In this document: positions 7,119 through 16,710 of the stretch, in pieces
Numbering within the stretch: the first letter of the stretch is position 1
Layout of the letters: each line of letters begins with the position of its first letter
Source: VAZQ01 sp963841105
GTDB lineage: Bacteria > Pseudomonadota > Alphaproteobacteria > Rhizobiales > Xanthobacteraceae
Length of the DNA: 64,000 nt
Reading direction: 5' to 3'
Assembly: GCA_963841105.1 (NCBI GenBank)
Contig: CAWJCB010000024.1
Span: 248,001-312,000, forward strand
The notes under the pieces: model-generated
What the model was told of the DNA's origin: nothing
The model's input: only the letters and a program-made list of their open reading frames with translations
Database searches by the model: none
Translations under genes and position numbers: made by a program

Positions 7119-9764
7119 ATGCGCACCGTCGCTGCTGTGGTGGCGTTCGTTGTCTGCGTGCATGCCGCTTTATGGGCATTGCTCCAACGGCACCAGGCGA
7201 TCGCCAATATCGAAAACCCGCTGGCCAGCGTCTCCTACTCGCCCTACACCCGCTCACAGCACCCGGATCGTGGAGATCGCCCGACCGAGCAGCAGATCCG
7301 GGCCGATCTGAAAGTCCTCAGTTCCTATACGCAGGCGATCCGCACCTACAGCACGACAGCAGGCGGCGAGCTTGTGCCCGGCATCGCGGCGGAGTTCGGG
7401 CTGAAAGTCGCGCTCGGCATCTGGATCGACAAGAACGAGGCGCGCAACGAGCGGGAAATCCAGGCAGCGATAGAATTCGCGCGGCGCAATCGCAACGTCA
7501 ACGCGATCGTCGTTGGTAACGAGACGATCTATCGGGCGGAGAAATCGGTCCCTGAGCTCATCGCGCTCATTCAGCGGGTGAAGCGGCAGTCACCAGTCCC
7601 CGTAACCACCGGCGAAATCTGGTCGGTGTGGATCGAGCATCCTGAGCTCGCTTCGGCCGTCGATTTCATCGCCGCGCATATCCTTCCGTACTGGGAAGGC
7701 GTTCCAACGGCCGAAGTGGTCGATCGGACGATTCAATTCTATGACAAGTTGCGCCGCACGCACCCCGGCAAGCGTATCGTGATTGCCGAATTCGGCTGGC
7801 CCAGTGCTGGCTATAACATGTTGCGCGCCAATCCCGGACGCATCGAGCAGGCAACGGTGCTGCGCGATTTCATCTCGCGCGCCGAGGCCTACGGCATCGA
7901 CTACAACATCATCGAGGCCTTCGATCAGCCGTGGAAAACCAATGAAGGCAGCGTTGGCATGTATTGGGGCCTGTTCGACGCGCATCGCGAGCCCAAGTTC
8001 AGCTGGGTGGGCCTGGTGCAGGATCGCGACCACTGGAAGGTGGCGAGTCTGGCGCTCCTGCTCGGCCTCCTGCTTTCGTTGCCGATCCTTGCCAGAAGCC
8101 GCGCGACGGGCGCCGAGGCTTTCGTGCTGGCCGTCGCGGCCAACGTCGCCGGGGCGTGGTTTGCCGCGATCTTTGCATTCTGGGAGAGGCATTATTTCGT
8201 GCCCGGCTCCGCTTTCGCGCTGGGGCTCGGCATTGCGCTCCTCATCCCGCTGATCGCGATTGCGCTCAAGCGCATCGAGGAGATCGCAGCCGTGGCTTTC
8301 GGCCGCCGTCCCCGCCGCCTGGTCGAGACCGGGCTTGCGCCAGCCGCCGGCTTTGCGCCGAAGGTTTCGATTCACGTTCCCGCCCATCGTGAGCCGCCGG
8401 AAATGCTCAAGGCCACGCTCGATGCGCTCGCCCGGCTGGACTATCCCGATTTCGAATGCGTCATTGTGATCAATAATACGCCCGATCCAGCCTGCTGGCG
8501 GCCGATCGAGGATCACTGCCGCGCGCTTGGTGAACGGTTCAAATTCATCAACCAGGACAACGTCGTGGGATTCAAGGCGGGAGCGCTGCGGCTTGCGCTC
8601 GCGCATACCGCGTCCGATGCCGAGATCATCGCCGTCATCGACGCGGACTACGTCGTCTGTCCCGACTGGCTCAAGAACCTGGTGCCCGCGTTCATCGACC
8701 CGCGGGTGGGCATGGTGCAGGCGCCGCAGGATCACCGCGACGGCCGGCGCAGCCTCATGCATCACGCTATGAACGGCGAGTACGCCGGCTTTTTTGACAT
8801 CGGCATGGTGCAGCGAAACGAGGCCAACGCGATCATCGTGCACGGCACGATGTGCCTGATCCGTCGCGAGGCGCTCATCACAGCCGGAAGCTGGTCGAGT
8901 GACACCATTGTCGAGGATTGCGATCTCGGTCTGCATCTGCTCGAGCACGGGTGGCAAATCCATTACACCAATCGACGGTATGGTCACGGTCTCCTGCCCG
9001 ACACGTTCGACGCCTACAAGAAGCAGCGCTACCGCTGGGCCTATGGCGGCCTGCAGATCATCAAGAAGCACTGGCCATTCCTGCTCCCTGGCGCCGGCGA
9101 CCTGACGGGCCAGCAGAAGCGCGAATTCAGTTTTGGTTGGCTGAACTGGCTCGGCGCGGAGGCGCTCGGGGTATTGGTGGCCATGCTCAACATCGCCTGG
9201 GTGCCGGTTGTCGCCTTTGCCGGCATTGCCATTCCCGATCAAATTCTGACCATTCCGATCCTTGCCGCCTTTCTTGTCACGCTTGTGCATTTCATCGCGC
9301 TCCATCGCCTGCGCGTCTCGATCTCGTTTGGACAGATGATCGGAGCAGTGATTGCCGCAATGGCGGTGCAATGGACGGTCGCACGCGCCGTCGGCTGTGG
9401 CATGTGGAAGGAGAGCCTCCCCTTCATGCGCACGGCCAAAGGTGGCGCTACGCGCAAAGGGCCGGACTTCCCGGCATTCTGGGAAGCTGTGATGGCAATG
9501 CTGCTCATTGCCGGCGCCGCCACCGTGGTGATCACCAATCACAAGCAGATCGATGAGATCAACATCTTCGCGCTGGTCCTGCTGGTGCAGAGCTTGCCAT
9601 TCGTTGCAGCCGTCGCCATCGCCACGCTTGAAGGCTCCCGGTTCAACGAATTCGCGTACTGGCGCGGCGTGGAAGAGAAGATGGCGAGGGCGCTGTCGGC
9701 TCGGGCGGGCAACAATACCGCCGACAACCCGAGCGTGGGCAATGTCCTGACCCCGGATCGCTGA
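7119..9764 (+). CDS. ndvB: GH17-GT2 fusion, cyclic beta-1,3-glucan synthase (NdvB-like)
   Basis: 881 aa with two catalytic modules. After one N-terminal membrane anchor, residues 35-310 form a GH17 barrel with VVGNETIYRA (E135, acid/base) and VIAEFGWPSAG (E224, nucleophile). Two to three membrane helices follow. Then comes a family 2 glycosyltransferase domain with AVIDADYVVCPDWL (DxD, about 507), TIVEDCDLGLHLLEHGW (about 597) and KKQRYRWAYGG (QxxRW, about 636), and finally a C-terminal bundle of four or five helices. This matches the Bradyrhizobium inner-membrane NdvB glucosyltransferase, in which the GT2 part polymerises UDP-glucose and the GH17 part is thought to cyclise or branch the chain. 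It is not the 2800-residue NdvB of Sinorhizobium. The ATG at 7119 has only a weak ribosome binding site. Confidence 0.85.
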   Translation: MRTVAAVVAFVVCVHAALWALLQRHQAIANIENPLASVSYSPYTRSQHPDRGDRPTEQQIRADLKVLSSYTQAIRTYSTTAGGELVPGIAAEFGLKVALGIWIDKNEARNEREIQAAIEFARRNRNVNAIVVGNETIYRAEKSVPELIALIQRVKRQSPVPVTTGEIWSVWIEHPELASAVDFIAAHILPYWEGVPTAEVVDRTIQFYDKLRRTHPGKRIVIAEFGWPSAGYNMLRANPGRIEQATVLRDFISRAEAYGIDYNIIEAFDQPWKTNEGSVGMYWGLFDAHREPKFSWVGLVQDRDHWKVASLALLLGLLLSLPILARSRATGAEAFVLAVAANVAGAWFAAIFAFWERHYFVPGSAFALGLGIALLIPLIAIALKRIEEIAAVAFGRRPRRLVETGLAPAAGFAPKVSIHVPAHREPPEMLKATLDALARLDYPDFECVIVINNTPDPACWRPIEDHCRALGERFKFINQDNVVGFKAGALRLALAHTASDAEIIAVIDADYVVCPDWLKNLVPAFIDPRVGMVQAPQDHRDGRRSLMHHAMNGEYAGFFDIGMVQRNEANAIIVHGTMCLIRREALITAGSWSSDTIVEDCDLGLHLLEHGWQIHYTNRRYGHGLLPDTFDAYKKQRYRWAYGGLQIIKKHWPFLLPGAGDLTGQQKREFSFGWLNWLGAEALGVLVAMLNIAWVPVVAFAGIAIPDQILTIPILAAFLVTLVHFIALHRLRVSISFGQMIGAVIAAMAVQWTVARAVGCGMWKESLPFMRTAKGGATRKGPDFPAFWEAVMAMLLIAGAATVVITNHKQIDEINIFALVLLVQSLPFVAAVAIATLEGSRFNEFAYWRGVEEKMARALSARAGNNTADNPSVGNVLTPDR

Positions 9765-9765
9765 C

Positions 9766-10935
9766 TTAAGCCGGCAGCGCCATCTCAACCAGCTTCGCCC
9801 AATATGACGTCCCGAACGGGATGGTTTCATCGTTGAAGTCGTATGCCGGATGATGAAGTCCGGCAGTAGCGCCGTTGCCGACGAAGATGAAGGCGCCCGG
9901 GCGCGCTTCCAGCATGAAGGAGAAATCTTCCGCGCCCATGACGGGAGCAACGTGATCATCGACCCGCTCGCGTCCAGCCACTTCCACTGCGACTGATGCT
10001 GCGAAGGCCGCTTGGCGCTCATGGTTTCGGGTCACAGGGTAATCGCGGCGATAGTTGAGCTTGGCGGTTGCTCCATATAGCTGGGCAGTGCCGGTGACGA
10101 CCTCCTGCAAGCGACCCTCGAGTTGGTCGCGTACCTGTGGCGTGAAGCTGCGCGCCGTGCCGCGCAGGAGCGCGGTTTGCGGTATCACGTTGTCGGTCGA
10201 GCCGGCCTGAAACACGCAGATTGAGATCACGGCCGCTTCAAGCGGATCGATGTTGCGGGCAACGATGGATTGGATCTGGTTGATGATCTGCGCGCCGACC
10301 AGGACGGTATCGATGGATGCATGCGGCCGCGCGGCATGTCCGCCGCGTCCTTCGATCTCGATGCTGATGCGATCGGCTGCCGCCATCAGCGGCCCGGCGC
10401 GCAAGGCGAATTGGCCGACCGGCAGGCCGGGGTAATTGTGCATGCCGTAGACTTCCTCGATGCGGAAGCGCTCCATCAGGCCATCCTGCACCATGGCTGC
10501 GCCGCCGGCGCCGCCCTCCTCGGCCGGCTGGAAGATCACGACGGCGCTGCCGGCAAAGTTGCGGGTCTCCGCGAGATAGCGCGCCGCGCCGAGCAGCATT
10601 GCGGTGTGGCCGTCGTGGCCGCAGGCATGCATCTTGCCCGCGACGGTCAACTTGTAGGGGACGCCGCTGGCTTCCTCGATAGGCAACGCGTCCATGTCGG
10701 CGCGCAGCCCTATCACCCGGCCCCCCTCGCCTGCTCGGCTGCCGCGAATGACGCCGACCACGCCGGTGCGCCCGATTCCGGTCACCACCTCGTCGCAGCC
10801 GAAGCTCCTGAGCTTGTCAGCGACAGTGCTCGCCGTGCGATGCACGTCGTAGAGGAGCTCCGGATGGGCGTGGATGTCGTGCCGCCAGGCGGTGATCTCG
10901 CCATGGAAATCGGCAATGCGATTGACGATGGGCAT
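9766..10935 (-). CDS. M20 family amidohydrolase (hippurate hydrolase / aminoacylase type)
   Basis: 389 aa from ATG 10935, which has AGGAG eight bases upstream; a GTG nine bases earlier is too close to that site. Metal-binding motifs of the M20D group are present: KMHACGHDGHTAMLLGAARY, FQPAEEGGAGGAAM (catalytic and metal Glu), and GGHAARPHASIDTVLVGAQI from the dimerisation or substrate region. MGAEDFSFMLEARPGAF is the last metal-ligand block. Such enzymes hydrolyse N-acyl amino acids in the cytoplasm; the exact substrate cannot be read from sequence. It is convergent with the NdvB-like gene, with one base between the stop codons, so terminators of each must lie inside the other. It is probably unrelated to glucan synthesis. 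Confidence 0.9.
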   Translation of the reverse strand: MPIVNRIADFHGEITAWRHDIHAHPELLYDVHRTASTVADKLRSFGCDEVVTGIGRTGVVGVIRGSRAGEGGRVIGLRADMDALPIEEASGVPYKLTVAGKMHACGHDGHTAMLLGAARYLAETRNFAGSAVVIFQPAEEGGAGGAAMVQDGLMERFRIEEVYGMHNYPGLPVGQFALRAGPLMAAADRISIEIEGRGGHAARPHASIDTVLVGAQIINQIQSIVARNIDPLEAAVISICVFQAGSTDNVIPQTALLRGTARSFTPQVRDQLEGRLQEVVTGTAQLYGATAKLNYRRDYPVTRNHERQAAFAASVAVEVAGRERVDDHVAPVMGAEDFSFMLEARPGAFIFVGNGATAGLHHPAYDFNDETIPFGTSYWAKLVEMALPA

Positions 10936-11010
10936 GGGCGGCACTCCTGAAGGGCCGGCATCGAGGGCGGAAGATTAGCGCACATGTGCCGCCGTTTGAC
11001 CACCGGCTTC

Positions 11011-11052
11011 GCGAACATGGCTTGGCGAACATGGCTTGGCGAACATGGCTTG
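11011..11052. repeat. Three tandem copies of a 14-bp unit
   Basis: The unit gcgaacatggcttg occurs three times head to tail with no mismatch (11011-11024, 11025-11038, 11039-11052), followed by a partial echo (gcgcggccttggcgcggttg). It lies in the gap upstream of the M20 gene, on the promoter side. No known function; it looks like a slippage-prone minisatellite. Confidence 0.9.
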
Positions 11053-11187
11053 GCGCGGCCTTGGCGCGGTTGTCGTGAGGCCCCGCAGCCGCGCAGCCCT
11101 CTATTGACCGGCGGCAGGCCGCCTCCTACACACGCGTGCACGCGAGAGATCGCCGCGCCATTCCTGGAACGTGCGATCCTTTTGCAA

Positions 11188-11263
11188 GAGCCCGTAGCTC
11201 AGCCGGTAGAGCACGTGACTTTTAATCATGGGGTCGCGGGTTCGAGTCCCGCCGGGCTCGCCA
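11188..11263 (+). tRNA. tRNA-Lys (anticodon TTT)
   Basis: A 76-nt cloverleaf folds by hand. The acceptor arms are GAGCCCG (11188-11194) and CGGGCTC (11253-11259), followed by discriminator G and an encoded CCA (11261-11263). The D-arm is GCTC/GAGC. The anticodon stem CGTGA/TCATG encloses the loop CTTTTAA, anticodon TTT. The T-arm is GCGGG-TTCGAGT-CCCGC. All invariant positions (T8, A14, GG of the D-loop, TTC of the T-loop) are present. Confidence 0.97.
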
Positions 11264-11365
11264 CAGGCACAAAAACACGCGCCGCCGCTCGGGCCCAGAA
11301 TCGCAAACTCGGTCGTAGCCGCATCCTCGGCGCGCTCCTTTTCCCCCGACTTGGGCCGCCTTAGA

Positions 11366-11456
11366 GTGCCGATAGGGTCGGGGTGAGGGAGTTCGAGAGG
11401 CTATCCAAACCCCTCACCCCGGTCCTCTTCCCCGCGAAGAGCGGGGAGAGGGAGCA
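11366..11456. repeat. Intergenic inverted-repeat element
   Basis: Two nested hairpins. The first pairs gtcggggtgaggg with the later cccctcacccc; the second is ctcttcccc-gcgaaga-gcggggagag. Elements of this look are scattered in Bradyrhizobium-type genomes. It may act as a transcription terminator or RNA stabiliser for the tRNA or the minus-strand gene. The remaining parts of 11264-11526 show nothing recognisable. Confidence 0.7.
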
Positions 11457-11526
11457 GGCCGGCGCCTGCCGATACATGCGAGCCATGCTCCAAAGAAAGT
11501 GGGTACTGGCCCAAATGCCAGAATGT

Positions 11527-11853
11527 TCACTTGTTCCCCATCGCGCCACCCCACTGGAAAACATTATAATGGGAATTCCCTACAAAGTACTTGGTCTGAT
11601 CCCAGGGATCATAGGGCCGTTCGTAACGAAGAGTCCGGTGCGGACTTGAAACATAGTAGCATCTACGGCCATACGACCCTCGTCGGCACACATAACCCAC
11701 CTCTCGGATGGCGTTTTGTTGGTGAATAGCCGACTTGAGGCCAGAAGGCCCTGCCAGGGGCATGGCCTGCGGGCCTGATGAGCCAAAGAGCGTTACGCCT
11801 GTTAACAGCGTAGCTGCGGTTGCCGCGCGGAAGATTGTGACCGATTTTCGCAT
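11527..11853 (-). CDS. Small secreted protein of unknown function
   Basis: 108 aa from ATG 11853 (MRKSVTIFRAATAATLLTGV), a clear Sec signal peptide, probably cleaved after a small-residue site near position 30. The mature part has a short Cys/Arg/Tyr-rich block, VCRRGSYGRRCYYVSS, then a Tyr/Trp-rich tail. Upstream in-frame codons add 12 residues without a signal-like start, so I prefer 11853. Small exported proteins with a CRRG.YGRRC block are frequent in Bradyrhizobium relatives; none that I know has a described role. Divergent from ppc. Confidence 0.7.
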   Translation of the reverse strand: MRKSVTIFRAATAATLLTGVTLFGSSGPQAMPLAGPSGLKSAIHQQNAIREVGYVCRRGSYGRRCYYVSSPHRTLRYERPYDPWDQTKYFVGNSHYNVFQWGGAMGNK

Positions 11854-11961
11854 CGTACTCTCCCTCAGATCGTAGTGAGCACCGGGCAACGCGTTTAGAT
11901 AAGCATGGTCACATTGTTAGCAAGCACTGGTTGATACCCGAATTCGTGATCATGGATATGC

Positions 11962-14712
11962 TTGAGAACTCCTGACAAGGATTTGCCGTTACGCGAGGAC
12001 ATCCGCCTTCTCGGCCGCATTCTTGGCGATACGGTACGCAGCCAGGAAGGCGAGCCTGTTTTCGCAATCGTTGAGCGCATTCGCCAGACCTCGATCCGTT
12101 TCCACCGCGACGAAGATGAATCCGCGCGAGGCGAGCTCACGGCAATATTGAACAGCCTCTCGCACGGCCACAGCATCCAGATCATCCGCGCTTTCAGCTA
12201 CTTTTCACAGCTCGCGAACATCGCCGAAGACCAGCATCACATCCGGCGAACGAGAGCCCACGCGCTCGCCGCTTCGGCACCGCGCGAAGGCACCATGGCG
12301 TACGCGCTCGCCCGCGCGCGTGATGCGGCCATTTCCCGGTCTAAGCTGCAGAGCTTCTTTAAGAATGCCATTGTCTGCCCGGTGCTCACCGCCCATCCGA
12401 CGGAGGTGAGGCGCAAGAGCACGATCGATCGTGAGATGGAGGTGGCGCACCTGCTGGCGGAGCGCGACCGCGTTCGGCTGACCCCCGAGGAGACGGCGGC
12501 AAATGAAGAGGCGTTGCGTTGCGCCGTGCTCACCCTATGGCAGACCAGCATGCTGCGCGGGAGCAGACTCAAGGTCGTAGACGAGGTAGCTAACGGGCTT
12601 TCCTATTACGACTACACCTTTCTGCGCGAGCTGCCCCGCTTCTATGCGGTCCTGGAAGACCAGCTCGCTTCGGCAGACCCCGCCTGGAACGGCTTCGAGG
12701 TGCCCTCATTCCTGAGCGTCGGAAGCTGGATCGGCGGCGACCGCGACGGCAATCCCTTCGTCACCGCCGAGGTGCTGTGCCAGGCGTTGGGCATGCAGAG
12801 CAGGCGCGCATTCCAATTCTATCTGGATGAAGTGCATCTTTTGGGCGGCGAACTATCGCTCGACGCGCGACAGGTCACTGTATCCGATCAGCTCAGGGAG
12901 CTGGCGGAGCGTTCGCCTGATCGCTCGCCGCACCGCCGCAACGAACCTTATCGTCTCGCTGTCTCTGGAATCTATGCACGCCTCGCGGCGACGGCGCAGG
13001 CGTTCGGGCAGGCGGAGGCGCCGCGCCATGCCGTAGGCGAGGCGCCGCCTTATGCCGAGGCTGCCGAATTCGTCGCCGACCTCGGCATTCTTTATCGTTC
13101 CCTCACAGCCAATGGCTCTGCGAAGCTGGCGCGTGGCCGGCTGCGGAGCCTGCGTCGCGCCGCCAACACTTTCGGCTTTTATCTCGCGAGCGTCGATCTG
13201 CGCCAGAATTCCGAAGTGCATGAGCGCACGGTGGGCGAGCTGTTCCAGATGACTTGCCCTCACTTGGACTATGCCGACCTCCCCGAAGCCGCCCGCATCT
13301 CCCTCCTGCGCGAGGAGCTCAAGACCGCGCGACTGCTTTCCTCACCATACCTTCGCTATTCCGCGGAGACGGCCTCGGAGCTGACCATCCTCCGCGAGGC
13401 AGCCGACGCACACCGGCGTTATGGCAAGGCCGCGGTGCCCAACTATGTGATCTCGAAGACGAACGCAGTGTCGGACCTTCTCGAGGTAGCACTGCTGCTC
13501 AAGGAGGCAGGGCTGCTGCGACCGCGCGAGTGCGAGCTCGACGTGAACATTGTCCCGCTGTTCGAGACGATCGCCGATCTGAGTAACTGCGGCAGCATAA
13601 TGGACGAGCTCCTTGCCGTGCCGGAGTACGTTTGTCTCCTGGAAAGGCGTGGTCGCGCACAGGAGGTGATGCTCGGTTACTCCGACAGCAATAAGGATGG
13701 CGGCTTCCTGACCTCGGGCTGGGAGCTCTACAAGGCAGAAATCGCGCTCGTCAACACTTTCCGCCGTCATGGGATCACGCTGCGTCTGTTCCATGGCCGT
13801 GGCGGATCCGTCGGCCGTGGCGGCGGTCCGAGTTATCAGGCCATCCTCGCGCAGCCCGCGGGGGCGGTGCAAGGGCAGATCCGCATCACCGAACAGGGCG
13901 AGGTGATCGCAGCGAAATATTCGCACACAGAGGTGGGCGGGCGAAACCTTGAAATTCTTGCTGCCGCCTCCCTGGAGGCAACACTCCTGCAGTCAGACCG
14001 AGCGGCGCCGCGTGAGGAGCACTTCGCCGCCATGGAGGAGCTCTCCAATCATGCCTATCGCGCGTATCGGAACCTCGTATACGAGACGGCTGGGTTCGAA
14101 CGCTACTTCTGGGAATCAACCGTCATCGGAGAGATCGCCAATCTGAATATCGGCAGCCGTCCCGCGTCACGCAAAAACTCGACACGCATCGAGGACCTGC
14201 GCGCCATCCCTTGGGTCTTCGGCTGGTCGCAATGCCGGCTCATGCTGCCGGGCTGGTATGGCTTCGGAACGGCGATCAAGGCCTGGCTTGCCGCGCGACC
14301 GCACGACGGCATGAGAATATTAGGGCAGATGTACCGCGAGTGGCCGTTTTTTCAAACGCTGCTCTCGAACATGGATATGGTGCTGGCGAAGAGCAACATC
14401 GCAATTGCCTCACGCTATGCGGAGCTCGTCGAGGATACCGAGCTGCGCGAATCCATCTTTCCGCGGCTGCGTGCTGAATGGCAGCATACGATTGAAATGC
14501 TGCTCGCCATCACCGGCCAGCGAGCATTGCTCGACCAGAATCCCTTGCTGGCGCGCTCGATCAAGAACCGCTTTCCCTACCTTGATCCGCTCAACCATGT
14601 CCAGATCGAGCTGCTGAAGCGTCACCGGGCCGGCGATGTGGATGAGCGCGTGGTCCACGCAATCCATCTGACTATCAACGGCATAGCCGCAGGACTGCGT
14701 AACAGCGGCTAA
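11962..14712 (+). CDS. ppc: Phosphoenolpyruvate carboxylase
   Basis: Anaplerotic enzyme converting PEP and bicarbonate to oxaloacetate. 916 aa, normal for bacteria. Motifs: VLTAHPTEVRRKS (catalytic His), GYSDSNKDGGFLTSGWELYK, and FHGRGGSVGRGGGPSYQAI, the glycine-rich phosphate loop. The C-terminus is GIAAGLRNSG, close to the usual NTG end that takes part in the active site. The reading frame has an upstream stop at 11947 and no ATG before conserved sequence; the first usable codon is TTG at 11962, giving MRTPDKDLPLREDIRLLG. The start is therefore probably a weak TTG, unless one base is wrong upstream. Stands alone, with no obvious operon partner. Confidence 0.95.
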   Translation: MRTPDKDLPLREDIRLLGRILGDTVRSQEGEPVFAIVERIRQTSIRFHRDEDESARGELTAILNSLSHGHSIQIIRAFSYFSQLANIAEDQHHIRRTRAHALAASAPREGTMAYALARARDAAISRSKLQSFFKNAIVCPVLTAHPTEVRRKSTIDREMEVAHLLAERDRVRLTPEETAANEEALRCAVLTLWQTSMLRGSRLKVVDEVANGLSYYDYTFLRELPRFYAVLEDQLASADPAWNGFEVPSFLSVGSWIGGDRDGNPFVTAEVLCQALGMQSRRAFQFYLDEVHLLGGELSLDARQVTVSDQLRELAERSPDRSPHRRNEPYRLAVSGIYARLAATAQAFGQAEAPRHAVGEAPPYAEAAEFVADLGILYRSLTANGSAKLARGRLRSLRRAANTFGFYLASVDLRQNSEVHERTVGELFQMTCPHLDYADLPEAARISLLREELKTARLLSSPYLRYSAETASELTILREAADAHRRYGKAAVPNYVISKTNAVSDLLEVALLLKEAGLLRPRECELDVNIVPLFETIADLSNCGSIMDELLAVPEYVCLLERRGRAQEVMLGYSDSNKDGGFLTSGWELYKAEIALVNTFRRHGITLRLFHGRGGSVGRGGGPSYQAILAQPAGAVQGQIRITEQGEVIAAKYSHTEVGGRNLEILAAASLEATLLQSDRAAPREEHFAAMEELSNHAYRAYRNLVYETAGFERYFWESTVIGEIANLNIGSRPASRKNSTRIEDLRAIPWVFGWSQCRLMLPGWYGFGTAIKAWLAARPHDGMRILGQMYREWPFFQTLLSNMDMVLAKSNIAIASRYAELVEDTELRESIFPRLRAEWQHTIEMLLAITGQRALLDQNPLLARSIKNRFPYLDPLNHVQIELLKRHRAGDVDERVVHAIHLTINGIAAGLRNSG

Positions 14713-14935
14713 AAGCAATTCCGAGTCGATAGGGGTCGGCCGTACAGGGTGGGCAAAGGCGCCGAACACCGTACGGAGACCAACAATACCCTTTCGCGGC
14801 GCCGTGCCCACGCGCCGAGAGTAGCGGTGGCCCTGACCGCGTGCGCATCGCGCGCGCATCAAATGAATCGCATTGCGGCGCGAGTTCAGAATTGCGCGCC
14901 TTTGCGCACCCTACGGCTGTGTCAATTCGTGACAG

Positions 14936-15316
14936 TCATCTCATCAGAGCGGCTGACTTTGGTGCGACCAGAAGGGTGTAGCATGCGTCCACAAGCGCCG
15001 AGCTCGGGTATGATTTACCCGGCAGGGTGACGAATTCCTTGGGGAATTCATCCCGGCGCTTCCAGGACTCGACCTTGGAAAGCGCGACCTTCTTCGCATC
15101 GGCATCAGGCAGAGCGCGGAATTTGTCGGCGCACACGGGTGCCAGCGCCGCTATGACCGCCAGCTCTGAGTGTTCTTTCGCCATCTTTTGAGCGGTGCTG
15201 CCGAGCGACCATCCACCCCAGGAAAAACCGATGACCATTGTTGCGATGGCACCAATGGCTGCGCCTTGCATCATGCGCGTGAGCGATTCTCCTTGCAGCA
15301 TTGCAGGTAATTGCAC
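14936..15316 (-). CDS. Small membrane-anchored protein of unknown function
   Basis: 126 aa starting at GTG 15316, chosen because AGGAAAC sits just upstream; the longer open frame to 15385 lacks such a site. A hydrophobic, glycine-rich segment (about residues 18-40, GAAIGAIATMVIGFSWGGW) is followed by a helical soluble domain with two cysteines (PVCADKF and VDACYTLL). I do not recognise a named family, though short alphaproteobacterial proteins of this layout (one helix plus an ALAPVCADKF-like block) are common. No operon partner is evident; the next gene upstream on this strand is 200 bp away. Confidence 0.65.
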   Translation of the reverse strand: MQLPAMLQGESLTRMMQGAAIGAIATMVIGFSWGGWSLGSTAQKMAKEHSELAVIAALAPVCADKFRALPDADAKKVALSKVESWKRRDEFPKEFVTLPGKSYPSSALVDACYTLLVAPKSAALMR

Positions 15317-15519
15317 GGTGTTTCCTTTCGCCCGACTTGTTTCGGAGCGAGGCCACGGACACCCGGATGGGTTCCGCTTCAGCAAGTTTGAATGGAAGGG
15401 CGAACGCTTTGCGATGGCGTATCGATTGTTTATCAGCTTACGCCTTAGTTTGCTCGAAAGTCCAGCTAAATACGCACGGCCCTCGCGACCTGATCACGGG
15501 AGCGGGGTTTTTCAGGGAT

Positions 15520-16678
15520 CTACAAAATAAGCGGCAAGAACACAGCGACTGCCAGCGGAAACAGAATTCGCGAGTAGACCGCGAAGGCTCCTAACACCCC
15601 AACAGGACTTTCCATGATCTTGTCGCGCGGCGCAACCCAGGGCTCGTATCCTCCAATTGGATGAAAGAAGAAGAAAGTCAGGGAGATGTCGCGACCTTTC
15701 ATTATCGTCTTCACGTATGATCCGATCGCCAAGGCAAAATACGTCGCGGCAAAAAAGGAGCACACCCACTCGTTCGAACCAGATGTAGCGTCCTCCGGAA
15801 TCGTCGCCCGCGTCCCCACGGCATACTTGAAATATTCGATACCGTCCGGCCAGACCATGATTTGCAAGAGAAAAGCGGTCGCGAAGCCGGCGCACATCAC
15901 AATCAGCGAAGCAATCAATCCCTCCGCCCAGTCAGGAAGCTCGCGTCGCATCCCGTGAGCCCACAGGCTCGCCACGGCGAATGCCACCGCCAGGACAAGG
16001 AAGATGCGCGCGATCGACAATTGGGGCCACGCGATGAACGCCATGCCCGATGCAAACCCGATCGCGGCCGCATAGCCTAGCAACAGCAAGCGGACCGTGT
16101 TTGTTGCTCCAGCCTCGATAAGGGTGTCACGATAATATCGAACACGCCGTGAAATCAGGGCGCAAAGCACGAGGGGCACGGCGGCGATCGCCACTCGCAT
16201 TGCCATGTTCTGTGCAAGGCTCGGCGGCGCCAGGCGATCCGTCAGCGCTGCCATGGCGGCGGACACGGCAAAGCTTGCCGCCAGGTTGCTGGTTACGCGT
16301 GCGATGTGGGGGCGAACACTTTTTTTGATTGCTTCATCGTCATGAGCGGATTTTGGAGCATTCCCGTCCTGATTCGACGCAAAAGCCTCCGTCGCTTCGG
16401 ACGGCAGCGGTGGGCCGTGACGCAAAAGCCTATCAAGCGTACGCACTTCCGCTTGCGTCGGTTTTGTCCATGTGACGATCTTGGACACGAGCCACCCAAG
16501 GGCTCGCATGCCACCGTAGACCGCCGCCATAAAAAAGGCACCACCGCCGACAATGCCGAGCGCCACCAGCCATGGAAATGGCTCGTGCAAATCTGCGGAT
16601 GGAATCCGTCATGATCGCCCAGCCAACGCCGATTAGGAGAGCGGCAACGCCCACGCCGATCCTGACCCACCCCTTCAT
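15520..16678 (-). CDS. Multi-pass membrane protein, unknown family; one frame break
   Basis: The start with a real ribosome binding site (GAGGAG before ATG 16678) gives a first transmembrane segment (GVGVAALLIGVGWAIM), but that frame ends in nonsense. The rest of the protein lies in the next frame, entered near 16592 at HEPFPWLVALGIVGGGAFF. Removing one base there gives SIRRFHEPFPWL and a single 385-aa protein. Without the join the second frame could only start at a TTG with no binding site. It has about eight membrane helices with a charged loop at about 70-105 (ASNQDGNAPKSAHDDEAIKK). I recognise no family. The break is probably a sequencing insertion (see findings). Confidence 0.6.
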
Positions 16679-16710
16679 ACGAGCTCCTCTTCACTCTTTT
16701 GGAGGCAACC

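Noticed and set aside
7590..10022. 810-codon open frame opposite the NdvB-like gene
   Set aside because: Low-complexity, His/Arg/Asp-rich composition typical of antisense frames in high-GC genomes; spans two real genes.
14713..14935. Possible small gene downstream of ppc
   Set aside because: The open frame at 14749 has no binding site and an Arg/Ala-rich random composition.
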